Under the pieces are notes generated by a model. The model was not told where the DNA came from. It made no database searches and saw only the letters and a program-made list of their open reading frames with translations. From contig CM018041.1 of the NCBI GenBank assembly GCA_008638375.1, positions 13,624,552-13,688,551 on the forward strand: a stretch of 64,000 nucleotides of DNA, written 5' to 3'. This DNA is from Nyssa sinensis (taxonomy: Eukaryota; Streptophyta; Magnoliopsida; Cornales; Nyssaceae). Position numbers and translations under genes: made by a program. Shown here piece by piece: positions 1 through 12,458 of the stretch (its first letter is position 1; each line of letters opens with the position of its first letter).

Positions 1-1193
1 ATCATCACAGATTGTAGGGCCAAAACCACCATATTATTGGTGTATGTATGAGTCTATGAGGAGCATCATTATTGTAAAGAAAGCATTCTTCATTATAGCA
101 GCTTGCGATCCTTTTCAGTGAGACATGAACTCTGTAGTGGAACAAAAGCCTGCTTGGTTCATTGTACTTGGCGGCCCCCCAAATTTAACTTCTCTTGTTT
201 GGAGTCACTGGTGAGAACCTATATCTCTGAATTCTAAATCAATCTTCACAGAAATGAACTGGTTAATGCTATATACACCTACCCGAGGGGTTCATGACCT
301 CTCTAAAAATTTTAATATTTCACTTTTTACCTCTAATTTTATTAAAAACATTTAGCAAAATAAGACTTTCCCCCCAATATTTAATATTGTATTTTTTATC
401 TTTAATTTTGTTAGAGTATTTTAACAAAGTAAGACTTACTCCTCCCAAATTTTTTTATATATTCATATGAACTCTTCTAAATTTTAATGTCTTAAATCTT
501 GCTCCTCCTAATTAAAATTTTTGAATCCCGTCACTGACCTACCCATATACAGTGGGTATATAATATATATCTGTATGTATACATATACATATACATATAC
601 ATAAATATCTTATCCTACTTTGCTACTACTTATTGGATTAGTAATCTTTTGAAAATGTAGGCAGATCATAGATTTCCTCTTTACTTTGCACTATCATGAA
701 ATTAAGATATTAAAATATCAATCATTAATCAAATTTAGAAGAACAATGTTAACTATAATGTAAATTTTACATATTATTTCCTCTAATTAATTTTATAGTT
801 TTTATTAATTCTTTGCCTTTACTTAATATTTGTAAGTAAATGATTGTCTCTTTGATTTATGGATTATTTTATAAATCATTATGTGGTAAAAATAATTTAC
901 TTTTGATAATAGAGACATAATATATTGCTGTTATTGAAGTGCTCTTAGAATAAAATGTACTGCATTGTTTTGAAATTATAATAAACTATTAGAAGCAGTT
1001 AGTCATTAGTTGACATTTGGGATTACATTAAATTGATAAGATTAAATCACATTAAAACTTGTGTTTGGCATATGGAAAAAGTATTTTATTTATTCTTGTT
1101 TTTGTCTCATTTTTTATTTATTCAAATGTGCAACACACACACACAAACACACACATATATTTGTATTTTGTGCCAAGATGGATGCTTTTATTT
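1..1193. other. A+T-rich non-genic DNA
   Basis: I see no convincing gene here. The stretch holds a degenerate block around 290-540 with short pyrimidine-rich runs (CTCTCTAAAA, CCCCCC, CTCCTCC) separated by A+T-rich DNA and ending in TCCCGTCACTGACC. It resembles other decayed repeats near 5400-5530 and 35880-36230. A small CATATA microsatellite lies at about 579-602 and a CA-rich stretch at about 1131-1157. Nothing else could be assigned. Confidence 0.6.
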
Positions 1194-1317
1194 TTTGTGA
1201 AGGTTGAATTTTTGTGAATCTAATTATTCGTGTATTACACTTGTTGTGTATTCGTGCGTAATGCAATTGCGTGTAATACATGAACGATTAGACTAGTAAA
1301 GATTCGATCTTCACAAG
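1194..1317. repeat. 124-bp imperfect palindrome (foldback or MITE-like)
   Basis: Left arm 1194-1240 and right arm 1271-1317 are 47 bases each and inverted to one another, with about 11 mismatches, most of them transitions. The innermost ten bases (TGTATTACAC and its inverse) match perfectly. The 30-base spacer includes GTATTCGTGCGTAATG. A single RNA strand would form a long hairpin. No clear target-site duplication flanks it, so foldback element, MITE remnant and small-RNA hairpin all remain possible. Confidence 0.6.
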
Positions 1318-2919
1318 TAACAATAGAAATTAAAATATCATATTAAATTGACAATAAATAAGTCCACCCAAAACACTTGTAATTTTGTACAGTTTATTCC
1401 TTAATAAGTTGTCATTTACCTTAAAAAAACATTTAAAAACGTCTATCCAATTTTAACTTTGTTGACAGTAAATCATAGCTGAGATTGTATACATGTGCCT
1501 GTGTAAAATTTTCCATAATATTTTCAAATTCTACATAACTAATCATGTCATTGAGGCCTGTGGGTGTGGTGGCAGTATATCTCAGGTTTAGTCATTAGCG
1601 TGGAACTTGAATACATCCTCCTCTTCCCTATCTCTGTACTGCCATTTGAACCCTTGCAGCCCACTTTGACTATATTACCGACGTCACCATCAATTTCATT
1701 GGAACCATACCGGAACAGGCCAACGCAATTGTGGTCATCTATAACCAAAGGGGACCCAAATCGTGTATCGCGTGTTCTTTCGCACTCTCACACCGTATCT
1801 TTGTATTCCTTACATTCAGTTTTTTTTTCGAAAGAAGCAATGTACTGTTATAATTTATATCAATTAAGTCAACTTTATTACAATTAAATTCATTAATTCA
1901 ATCAGCTTCTAAGATATAATCTAATTCAAGAACTTCTCTAATATAGATATTAGACAAATAACTCAGCACAACCCATTATTGAATAAAAATAAATACTTAC
2001 ATCTCTCTAGTATAGAATTAGACTTGAACTCATGACCTCCCTTTAAGGAGGCATGGATGGCCAACTTGAAAATGGAAAACGAATTAAATAAGTTGAATTC
2101 ATTGAATGTAAGTATCATGTGAATTATTCATCTAAGAAGAGAAGAATTCTCTAAAATTCAAAATTGGTAGATTCTTAATAAAAATTATCTATTAAGAGTC
2201 TATTAATTACATTGTACATATATAGAGAGAGTTAAAAGATTATTAATTTGATTATGAAATTATTAATTTCTATATTTCATATACTAATCCTAATAGAATT
2301 AGAAAACTAAAAAAATTGGAAAAAATCAAAATTGGGGCGTTTTGAAATTGAGCCCATATTGAAAAACTAGATAAAAAAAAACAAGAAGATAGTAACAAAT
2401 GGCATCCCGTTCTGACTTTTTTAAGTGAAATAATTGACAATCTAATTTTTTTCATAAATAATAAAAATAGTTAATTAAAGACTTAAACAAATAAATTTGG
2501 CCGAGAAGCATTTTCATCGTGACCATAAGGTGAAGAGTTTGATTCAACTCCTTATTTCGAGTCAAAATTAGGGGTATTGAGCCCTAAAAAAAAACTTGAC
2601 AAAATTGTATTTTTTAGTATTTTGATTTAGAATGAGATTTGTGACGTTCTGATTGTTACAAGAATTCATCAATTACTTGTTTTACATCATTAATTAATCA
2701 ACTCCCCAAAGACTCTTAAAACAAGTTTAAGGAGTATACTTGCCCCAAACAAAGTAGGAGGAACTTTCTCCAATTCTGGTATGCATCACAACCTTAATCT
2801 ATTATATATACAATCATATGAATATCATGTGACTAGTTAGTTTAAACTAAAAAATAAGAATCAAATAAATAAAAAAGCACATATACATTATATACGTGAT
2901 AAATTGTGATTAAAACATA
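1318..2919. other. Non-genic DNA with one unrecognised small ORF
   Basis: Mostly A+T-rich sequence. A more G+C-balanced island at about 1548-1790 carries a 66-codon minus-strand frame (1748 to 1548), with an overlapping frame on the other strand. It may be a decayed exon, but I recognise no domain and see no supporting splice sites. The rest shows no gene. Confidence 0.45.
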
Positions 2920-3557
2920 TGTTGGAGTAAGAAGAAATTGATCGAATTTTAATAAAAATAAAATAAAATAATTAGATTTTAATAAAATAATTTAGTGAGT
3001 CATGTTTGTTTGGATGTTACAAAATTCTTGATTACCAAGCTAAATGATGGTTTTATTAGACCCATTATTTCTATTAATCAATATATTGATTTGGGTCTTA
3101 AATAAACATTTTGTAACCACTTCTCTTTAAGTCTATAAATAGAGAGTCTTGACTCATTTGAGATATAGAAGAGAAGTGAAAAAAATTAGTGAAAAATCAA
3201 AATCATAAGAGATTATTTTTTTTGTTCTTTTATTCTCCTTTTTTGTTTTTGGACAACTCGGTAAAAGATTATGACGTCCCGCCTTTTGAGAACGTGCCCT
3301 ACAGATGACACCGTTGTGAGTTTCATGAGTTGTATTTTAGAATCGTCCGTGACCAATAGTATCTGCACGTCGAGAGATATTACGACTTTAAGACAATACT
3401 TGACATGTTTCTTATCGAACTCACAGCTCAATTTTTCAATCTTATTTTTTATATAAATCTTTATACTATTTGTGTTTAACTTTTTAAGTGAATTAGTATT
3501 TATGGTTTGAATATTTTATTATCGTTGAATATGTGATTATCCTAAAATTATCCAACA
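2920..3557 (+). mobile_element. Probable solo LTR (638 bp)
   Basis: The segment begins TGTTGGA and ends TCCAACA, a perfect 7-base inverted terminus of the TG...CA type used by LTRs. A TATA box (CTATAAATAGAGAG) lies near 3134, well placed for an LTR promoter, with an A-rich leader downstream. No primer-binding site follows the 3' end and no pol remains lie nearby, which suggests a solo LTR. The 5-base flanks are ACATA on the left and AAAAT on the right, so no duplication survives. Superfamily is unknown. Confidence 0.5.
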
Positions 3558-3599
3558 AAAATGTCTGTTGTTTGGTTTGAAACTAAGTATCATTTCACT

Positions 3600-3910
3600 T
3601 TTAATTAAGAACCATAGGTTGATTAGATAAAGTCTCGCATTGGAGAAATAATATAACTTAAGTTTGTGGATCAAATTGAATTTGAACCACGTATAATACA
3701 GACCTCATAGTGATCTCCCAACACGTGGTAGGAACATGCGGCCCTTGAAGAAACGCGTTGGACTTCGGACAGAGAAGGGAGACATGATCGACATGATAGA
3801 AACAGGGCAACCATAAGGTGGTTCACACAAAGAATTGTCAAAACAGTGATGCATGGTCCAATGTGATGGCTCACACGTGAAGGTGGAGATGGTTGAGATC
3901 ACATCTGTGA
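3600..3910 (+). mobile_element. TRIM-like remnant
   Basis: The sequence near 3625-3655 (AGTCTCGCATTGGAG) resembles the conserved part of TRIM LTRs of the AATGTCCCACATCGG type. The stretch at 3855-3905 (GTGATGGCTCACACGTGAAGG, then GAGATCACATCTGTGAG) parallels the region ahead of the 3' LTR of the TRIM at 41730-41775. It is probably a decayed relative of that element. Ends and target-site duplication cannot be placed. Confidence 0.35.
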
Positions 3911-6900
3911 GTGAAGTATCTCAGCGAAAAAACTAGTGAGAAAAAAGACTGATGAGTTCAAAACGTACTAGTTTGAAAATTTTGGATCATTCACCTATTT
4001 CAAGGAGAAGGTTCTCTTTGAGTGGTTCGTATACCCCATCCTTATATAATTAGCGCGAGTTTAATTTTTTTTGAGATAAAAACTTTATTTGTTCAGTTGA
4101 GAATCTGTCTTATGCTACTCTTAATAAAATGGAATTGAGAAAAATTATGTTCATTCTGTTAAGATTTGAAATAAAAGCATCTGTTATGTCTTGATTATAT
4201 AAAATAAAATAATAAAAAAATCTTGTTTTACATAATTAATATTTTTATATTTTTTTAATTATTTATTAAAAACTTAGATAAACTTGATATAGTTATTAGT
4301 TTAAAAAATAAACTAATGTCATTCTAATTCTCTATTAACATATATATTTTTTATTTTAATACTTGTAATGTTTTATTTTAAATGTATTAATTAAAAGTAA
4401 TTTAATAAAATATTTAAAAATAAATGGAAACCTTGGTAATACCCACCCACCCTCTCTTCCACCTGTCACATTATTCAAACAAATTTGGAAGAATTTTTTT
4501 TTTTTTCTTTTGTAGGACAAGATTAGGTAAGGGATGCCTCACCCCCATTGTCATCCTTAATTCTCTCTCTTCCAATTTTGTAATAGAAAATACACGTGGT
4601 CCAATCAAACACATGGTGGAGCTTAGCATTAGGTTAGAGTTGTTAAAAATGCTCAAAAAAAAATTAAAATATTTAATTGTTTCTTAGAAAGTTAAAAATT
4701 CTAAAAAGAAAAGTGATAACTTCACCATATTTCCAATATCAAATTCGAAATTTAAAATTTAAAATTTAAATTATTAAAAAAAATTGAAAACAAAGTTGGT
4801 AGGTCTACTTGGTTTCAATAAATTGGCTCGTGGATTTAGTAACTTAGTGGGATTTTAAAAAGATTGTCCAACCAACCTACCAAAATAGTAAAACAAAAGG
4901 TGACGTATGATGCCAACGGTTCTTTCAATTCATTTTTAATTGGAATTTAGAATGTTGTAAATAAATTTGAGAAAGGTGACAAATTCTACCAAACTCCTCC
5001 CAACAGATTCATTGATTCAACTATGCGTTTGCTTACTTATGGCCTTATTAGGACTAGGGACCACCCAAGCAATTAAAATAATTTAATGATTAGTACCACT
5101 AAAACATTAATTACTAACCCACTTAATCCCTAGCAAGTCAGACTTCATTTCTTTTTTTCCTTTTTTTTTTTTTGATAACTCGGACTGATCTTGTCAACGA
5201 TAACTTTCGAGTGTGTGATCATATTAAAAATTAAAGTTTATTTTCTAACTTTTTCATACAAATTTTTTTTTGTAAAAAAATAACTTGAAGAGAATTCATA
5301 TGTTACAAAAAGAAATATGGGTTTCTCATAGCTGGAGACTGAAGTTAGGAAGTCAAATATATAAAAATTAAAATCTAAAAGAAGTTTTTATAGAAATATA
5401 ACAAAGATTGAGGGGGCAACTTCTAATTTTTTAAAAATACTATATATAAAAACTAAGGACAAAAAATCTCATTTTCAAAACTTTGAAGGACCATAACTCT
5501 CCCTACACAGTGTAAGTCCACCATTGTGCTTGAGTTATTCCTTGTAATTAAACAATTAAGTTGGATATTTTTCGATTTCAACAGAAATGGAAGAACTTCA
5601 TATATTTCATAGTAGGTGAGGATCACCCTCTCATCATGTGAAAAAAACTTACAATTTTAATATGAGAGTAACTTGCAGTGAAAAATAAATAAATCTCGTC
5701 TATTTCTATTGAGACAGAGACACCCTTAACTTCATGCAACCACATGATGCTAAGACCAAGAGCAGACATAGGCAAAGGCAAAGGGGAGCATGCCCCCTCA
5801 CCTACAAAGTTTTAGAAAACACCTTACCTATATCTTATATTAGTTATACAAAAATCTTAAAGAAAGTATTCACTTAGTTTTCCCATAAGTAATTAAGATG
5901 TTCTTATATAATATTTACTCTATATATACAACAAAGATTCGGTTTTAAGTTTTCTATCAATTTAATTCAAAAAAAAATCTATATTAAAATCTTAGATAAA
6001 TCAACATATTAAAAGAAATTAATATTTCTAGCAATATATGATATCAATTGACAACCCTTGAGTAACTTGTCTGAAAAAGTTCTTTAGATTTTCTCAAATC
6101 TCAGTTATTAAAATCACTCTGAGAACTTTGTTAACCATTGTTGCAATAATTTAAACCATACTATTTTTCTTCAAATTGATTCAACTATCTATCTACTAAT
6201 TATATGATTTATTTATTACAAGGCAATGACAGCCAATAATAGAGAATTTGCAATTTGATATGACAATATATCCAAATCTTTTATTCATTAGGTACTTAAA
6301 CATAAAAATGAGATATAACAACATATTCAGACCTTCTATCCAGATTAGTTTCAAACATTAGATTATAATATTTAATATTCTATAAGATTTTATATCTTAT
6401 CCGATCCAACTATATTTTATTCAATCTTATTTTTTTATTCGATCGCTCAAACAATACCGTGATTACAATTTCTCAGGAAGAGAAAAAGAAAGGACGAAAC
6501 TTTATGTCAAAGGAGCATACCTTAGAGGACAACACACTCAAGTACCATATTTGAATGTCGCTCAAATTTTGTGAAACATGTCTCAGACAATAAGGTACTA
6601 TCACAAATTGTGTTACATGCTTTTGGTGGGTACATTTCCAAACATATATATACTTTAGGATAATTTTTTTGGAAATATAGCATTATTAAATTAATCAAGG
6701 CATCAAGGACCTCACTATACTTTTGGCATAGGCTTCAATAACTTTTTATTCACATAATTTCCTTTTGTGGCCGAATACATGGCAGGTTGCAACCTACAAG
6801 TTTAAGTAGGGCTGTAAGTCGGATGCTTTGAACTGAACTTGAGGCCTATTTAAGCTATATGTGATGTTATAGAGAGAGATATTGTGTATGGGCTTAGGTA

Positions 6901-6987
6901 TATATAAGGATAGGATTTTAGTTATTTGATTTCATTTTAAGACAATAACTAATATAATTGATATTAATTAAAAGAAGATCCGATACT
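3911..6987. other. A+T-rich non-genic DNA
   Basis: No gene recognised. Short frames near 4424-4687 lie in T-runs and lack family signals. Blocks at about 5400-5530 (GAGGGGGCAACTTC, then CCATAACTCTCCC) and 5780-5830 (GGGGAGCATGCCCCC) look like decayed copies of a dispersed repeat also seen near 36 kb. Confidence 0.5.
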
Positions 6988-6988
6988 T

Positions 6989-7045
<57 letters not shown>
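6988..7045. repeat. Compound (TA)n(TG)n microsatellite
   Basis: About eight TA units run directly into about twenty TG units, ending at TTGGCAGG. The TG part is nearly perfect, so it is probably length-variable between individuals. Confidence 0.95.
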
Positions 7046-7046
<1 letters not shown>

Positions 7047-8338
7047 GGCAGGATCAATATAGATTGATTTTTTGAATAATATTATATATTTATGTTTGGA
7101 TATAATTATTAAAATTCAATATAAATTGACTTTAATACTTCATTTTAAAGTACTTATACGTGTATATATATATTTTTTGAATAATATTATAATTGATAAG
7201 TTATATAAGGGGAAGGAGAGAGGATTAGTTGATGATCGAGTGGGTAAAATAGTATTTTACTTAATTTTAGGTTAAAATAGAATGAGAATTACTTACTTGA
7301 GTCAAATGAATGTTTGGAATGATTTTTAACGGAATGTCCATTCTATTAAATATGCATTCTCAATTTAATTTATCATACAAATAATAACATGAAATAAAAG
7401 AATTAAAATAATATTTCTAAAATGCAAAGCAAAACCCGGTCTACATGCAAGGAACAAGACAGTAATGGAATCCTCATGGTAGGTAAAGTTGGCATATGAT
7501 GACTTTTGAGTTTAAATGCACCATATATAAATCTTCTGGGCAAAAGCAGTAATTGTCCCAATACATGTCTTGATTCATTTTCTTAGGGCTATATGGTTCT
7601 CCATTCCATAATTTTATTCTTTTATTTTTTTTATCTTCTTAAATTTTAAAATATAAAAAGAAATCGAACATGTGAAAATACTCCTCATCTAACTTAAGAA
7701 AAAAGTTTCTAATTTTAAAATTGAAATATTATAAATAATACATCAAAATACGATATTTCTAAAACTAAAACTACTAATCTTAATAGATTAAGAACTCCTT
7801 CTTAATATAATTAGAAAACTATCAATTCTTTAAACATGCGGAATAAACAACTAAGTAATACTAATTCAAAAACAATTAAGAAATAAAAAAATACAAAATA
7901 ACGTGTCAAAATTGAGCCACACGTGTTATCTCTGCGATCCAATGAAAACGCACGATTGCGCTGACTGGTCTAAACGATTAAAACTATTGTCACACTGTTG
8001 AATGAAATGCAGGATGGCTAAGGACTGTTAAACCAAAAAGGTGACCTCCAACTCTGAGAGAAAATACAACCTAAAGAAAAGGATTGGAGATTGTTTGCGC
8101 CTGCCCTTTTTCTTTTAATTATATCTAATTAAGGGTCTCAATCAAGGTCTCTTTTGGGGTAATGAAATATTATTTTCTTATCAAATGGGGGTTGGTGAAA
8201 TAAGTTCCCTCACCATACACCAATATTAGATTCAAAAATATAAAGGTTTAAACAGTCCTGTCTCAATGGATAATCAATGTTTTAGTCTTCTACCCACTCA
8301 AAAACGATCCTTTTCTCAAACTCTTGCGGAGTGCCTTG

Positions 8339-8340
<2 letters not shown>
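7046..8340. other. A+T-rich non-genic DNA
   Basis: No supported gene. The 67-codon plus-strand frame at 7072-7275 has the composition of random A+T-rich DNA (many Ile, Leu, Tyr) and no recognisable motif. Confidence 0.55.
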
Positions 8341-8408
<68 letters not shown>

Positions 8409-8409
8409 A
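8341..8409. repeat. Compound (TC)n(TA)n microsatellite
   Basis: About 24 TC units followed by about 11 TA units. A related phrase (GGTGAGCATGACTT) occurs just downstream at 8427-8440 and again at 8560-8573, a small direct duplication. Confidence 0.95.
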
Positions 8410-9072
8410 TAGAATTGGTGGTTGGTGGTGAGCATGACTTGTGCAAGCTGAACAACCCTGTATATTGGTAATACTATAATATTTACATACATTAAGATCT
8501 CGTGAATTTATCGTTTGTTTCGTGACCTACCCCCAAGGGAAACAGAAGTGGTTGTTGATGGTGAGCATGACTTAGGTGAACTAATCCCAAGTTTTTTTTT
8601 TTTTTAGCTATATCATATATATTGAATATATTCATTGATGCAAAAGTCTTTCAACAATATGAGTTTGCTTAGTCAAATTATGAATTTTCAACTATCATTG
8701 GAAGCAAGTTATGTATTAGAGTCTGACCTAGCTAGACAATTAAATATAATACTATAACATCAATGTTTATTATATACATAAGATACAATAAAATATTTAC
8801 AGAATATTAAAATTATCATGAGTTTTTGAAACCCTATTTATTGCTAATCTCTTATTCCAGTGGGATTAATTATTCATTGGAGTCAAATTATGTTTTTTTC
8901 TGTTTATGTTAAGTAATGGTAATCACATCCATATGATATGCACTTTAATCTAACTTAAAATAGAAGCATTTTAGGATGATTCGTGTAAAGCACATCATTT
9001 CTTAAACATGGAATGGGATTGCCGTTTGCGGCACAAAACATAGACTTTTAGTTCTTCTCATAAAATAGAATG
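8410..9072. other. Non-genic DNA
   Basis: Apart from the small duplication of GGTGAGCATGACTT (8427 and 8560) and a poly-T run near 8594, I see nothing that can be assigned here. Confidence 0.5.
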
Positions 9073-9223
9073 GATAAATTCTTTATCGGATCAAGAGTGT
9101 AAAATACTTTACTTATAAAGCACGAGGATTAGAAATCCCTTTCATTAAGCATGAGGGTAAAACCCTAATCATAAATCAGGAGGATAAAATTATCCTTTTC
9201 ATAAAAATGGGGGTTCAAAAACC
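9073..9223. repeat. Array of six small hairpins at about 28-bp spacing
   Basis: Six consecutive stem-loops lie at 9073-9087, 9096-9108, 9126-9138, 9154-9166, 9181-9196 and 9212-9223. The stems are GATAAA/TTTATC, AGTGT/ATACT (one G-T pair), GGATT/AATCC, AGGGT/ACCCT, AGGATAA/TTATCCT and GGTT/AACC, with 2-4 base loops. Spacers carry a common CATAAA/CATTAA-type core. The stems differ in sequence but remain paired, which simple tandem duplication does not explain. The host sequence is unidentified; it may be part of an LTR. Confidence 0.65.
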
Positions 9224-9951
9224 TTATTCCAGTTCAGAAATTATTATATTTTTACTTTATAGGAGAATCCGTATGGATCCGGACTCTAAGCTTAATAGGA
9301 GGTCACTATAATACATATACATGACCTAAACAAGAGAGATCTCTAGCCTTCTTACGGGTATTACAGGAGTGAGTCCTGAAGGAAACACTAAACTGGAGTG
9401 CTTATACACTATTATCTTACATTACCGGTTCGTAAACAAGAAGCATTTGAAATATTGCTTTTCAAATAAATGTTTTTCAAGAGTAGCTAAACATAGCTTG
9501 TATGAGAAACCTTCATTTTCAAAAGAAGATATTTCATTCAACTTTGCAAACAAAGATATGCATGCTTGAAATAATAGTCGTATAAACAGCTTGATATTTA
9601 AATAAGCATGTTTTGCAATTCATAATAGCACTTTCAAACAGAACAGGAAATATGCTTAAAATATGAGTCATATAAATAATAGGACTTTGAATTAAAATGT
9701 TTCATAAATCATGAAGTTAAATTCTCCATTTTAAAGTGTAGGATTACTCACCTGTGGTCCAAAGTCTACAGTCACATGTTTACTTGCTTACTTGCTTACT
9801 TGACTTTCCTCAACACTTGTCTTATCCTTATTCTCTTACTAGTAATCCTAAATCATGGTTCAGAATACATGATACTATATCAGTACACAACTCAGTTTAA
9901 TTATTTGCTTACTTAATGTTCTAAACCTCTTATTGGCTTAATCTGTTTTCT
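9224..9951. other. Non-genic DNA, possibly LTR-derived
   Basis: The block following the hairpin array has more balanced composition (GGTCACTATAATACATATAC, GAGTGAGTCCTGAAGG) and may belong to the same old repeat, but I could not find ends. A short TTGCTTAC triplication occurs near 9780-9805. The 66-codon frame at 9369-9569 has no recognisable domain. Confidence 0.4.
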
Positions 9952-10103
9952 TGCCAATAAAAAAAATGCATGTTGAAATTTTTTTTTTCTAATAAAAAAA
10001 TTTGCAGATTGAATTTGTTTTTTTTGCCAATAAAACAAATGCAGGTTGAATTTTTTTTTTTTTTGGCCAATAAAAAAAATGCAAGTTGAAATTTTTTTTT
10101 TCT
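9952..10103. repeat. Degenerate tandem repeat, about 38 bp x 4
   Basis: Four successive units share the plan GCCAATAAAA...ATGCA.GTTGAA followed by 9-14 T, starting near 9952, 9989, 10025 and 10065. The units differ in T-run length and in several substitutions, so this is an old minisatellite. Confidence 0.7.
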
Positions 10104-11287
10104 TTCATTAAACGTATATGAAAGTTTTGAAATTTATATAAGTACTTTGAATATCTAACTTAATATTAACTTCATTCTAACAATTTGATGGTTCAAACTA
10201 AACACAGGAATGTAATTGTCATTCCATTATTGGGTATTTAGCCAAATAAAATAATGAAATAATTATTCTCATTCCATTCCTGCTCCATTCTATTTCTGAT
10301 GCTATTACATTCTTGTCTTATTCCATACCAGCATACCAAACATGTCCTAAGAATAGGCTTGACAAAATAGACGAAGTGGACGAGTTTTAGGCGGATTAAA
10401 ATAAGTTGAATTTATATTTAACTCGTAATTAAACAAGTCAAATACGAATTAGGTTACATATGAGTTGGGTCAACTCGATCTAATCCGTTATTTTTTTTCT
10501 TCACCCTAATAGAAAAAAATTTATTTCTAAATAATCACAATAATTATTTTACTTTGGATTTGTCGAAAACTCAACAAAACATCATAACTTAAAGAAAATC
10601 AAGAATATAATTAGAAAATTAACGCGTCGATTTGGTTTCAGTTTAAAATTCGAGTAAATCGAACAAACCCGAGAACTGAACTCTCACTATTTAAAAAAAA
10701 TGTATATATATATATATATGTATATATGTGAGTATTATATATATACATATTATACTAGATATATATATATATATATATATTGTATTATGTATATTACATA
10801 CATATATACTGTATTATGTATATTATATATATGCACTGTATATATATTATATATATATAATACTGTAATATAGTGCATATATATATTTAGATATAGATAT
10901 ATGTATTGTATACATATATATAATATTATATATATATGCCATGTATAATTACATGAAACCACTCATTAATATTTTTAAATAGTTAAGAGTTTATCAAGTT
11001 TTAGATAGAGAGAGAAAATGAATTTTGAGTTTCATAATTACTAAATTGCTTATAAAGTATCTACTAGTTGTCATGGTTATATAGTTGTAGATTCACAAAA
11101 ATTTTATATACATTATATGAATACATATTTTTTTGGGATTAGTTTACCGATAAAGATAAAATAAAAATTTGAGATTAGTTTGAGGGCAAAAAAAAAACCT
11201 AACCCGAACGGGTTCGAGCCAACCCAACCCAACCAAAATCGGATTTTTTCGGGTTGAGTTGGATTGATTCTGTTCTATTAGACTTGT

Positions 11288-11329
<42 letters not shown>

Positions 11330-11418
11330 TATATTCTTGTATTATTTTGTTTTTTCCATTTATATATTCTTAAACTATTTTGTTTTTTTCTATTCTCAAC
11401 CTGCCAAATATATCCATA
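10104..11418. other. Non-genic DNA with long AT microsatellites
   Basis: TA/TATG tracts fill about 10700-10940 and a pure TA run occupies about 11291-11325. Between them are CCCGAACGGGTTCG and repeated AACCCAACC motifs (11200-11245), typical of decayed plant repeats. The minus-strand 70-codon frame at 10750-10962 is translated microsatellite, not a gene. Confidence 0.6.
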
Positions 11419-11804
11419 TGTTAGGATGTATGTTCTCACATTCAAGACATTTTGTTAGTATTTAATAAATTTAATTTATTACTATTGAGTTTCATATTAT
11501 CATGCATGTGGATGTTGTTGTTTTATACCATGAGATGGTTAGTCCTTGAATTGTTATTGGAAATAATTTATGTATATAAATGAGATTTATGTACAGGAGA
11601 TATGAACTTATGATCAAGCAATTCTAGAATTGTTCGCAGTTATTGATGAGACTGGGCTTCTTGTCTGTAAGACTGTAGTACAATTGACCTCTATATGATA
11701 GGGTAGTATATCTCAACTACTAGAGTAGTAGACTCTGAGTTATTGTATTTGTGTATTTGGAATACACTAAACTGAGTCACTATAAGAAACACGTTATATA
11801 AAGC

Positions 11805-12328
11805 TGATCTGGGACGATCGTTGGTTGACACCTGGATTGGCCATGCGAAAAAGTAGTCCCACAAGAAGACTAGTTCCAACAAGAGACTAGCTCAAACTAA
11901 CAGCTTAATTTGTTACAGATTAGTTAGTTATCCCACTTCCTCATATAGTGGAGAAAGACTAATTCAATGGGAATTAGTCAGCCTGATTTGTAGGACCTGC
12001 CCACTATAGAACTAACAGCTTAATTTGTTACAGATTAGTTAGTTATCCCACTTCCCCATATAGTGGAGAAAGACTAGTTCAATGGAAATTAGTCAGCTTG
12101 ATTTGTAGGACCTGCCCACTATAGTAGATTGGAACCTATATATATAGGACCCACAGGGAGGAAGAAGGGTGGGAGATGAATATGGTAATCAGTTGAGTAT
12201 CCAAGAGAAATAAAAACTATTCTGTTACAAAAATTCTTACTGATCCAATATTTTTTTTCCTTTTTACCATATTCTATTTGCTATTTTCCTAGTGTTATTG
12301 AGAAAACCCAAGCTTTTTGAATGCATCA
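11805..12328 (+). repeat. 5' LTR of the gypsy element
   Basis: Starts TGATCT and ends GCATCA. It contains a 115-bp tandem duplication (11896-12010 and 12011 to about 12124) built on ACTAACAGCTTAATTTG, which is shared by the 3' LTR and so predates insertion. A TATA-like CTATATATATAGG near 12136 is the probable promoter, placed about 190 bp before the LTR end. Confidence 0.92.
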
Positions 12329-12333
12329 AGTTT

Positions 12334-12345
12334 TGGTATCAGAGC
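12334..12345 (+). other. Primer-binding site (tRNA-iMet type)
   Basis: TGGTATCAGAGC lies five bases after the 5' LTR. It is complementary to the 3' end of plant initiator-Met tRNA, the usual primer for minus-strand DNA synthesis in many plant LTR elements. Confidence 0.9.
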
Positions 12346-12458
12346 CAAACTACTGTGTTGAGTCTGTATGTATGGTACTGACCAAGTCTGGGTAACAACG
12401 AACAGGAGAGTCTTTGTCTATTTTGAGAGTTCATAGGAAACAACTAGACAAGACACTA

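Noticed and set aside
1548..1748. Small minus-strand gene
   Set aside because: No recognised domain, overlapping frame on the other strand and no supporting signals; mentioned only as an unrecognised island.
9952..10103. Possible CRISPR-like array
   Set aside because: Units are contiguous diverged tandem repeats with T-runs, not identical repeats with unique spacers, and the DNA is plant nuclear.
10750..10962. 70-codon minus-strand ORF rich in Tyr and Ile
   Set aside because: It is the translation of TA/TATG microsatellite DNA.
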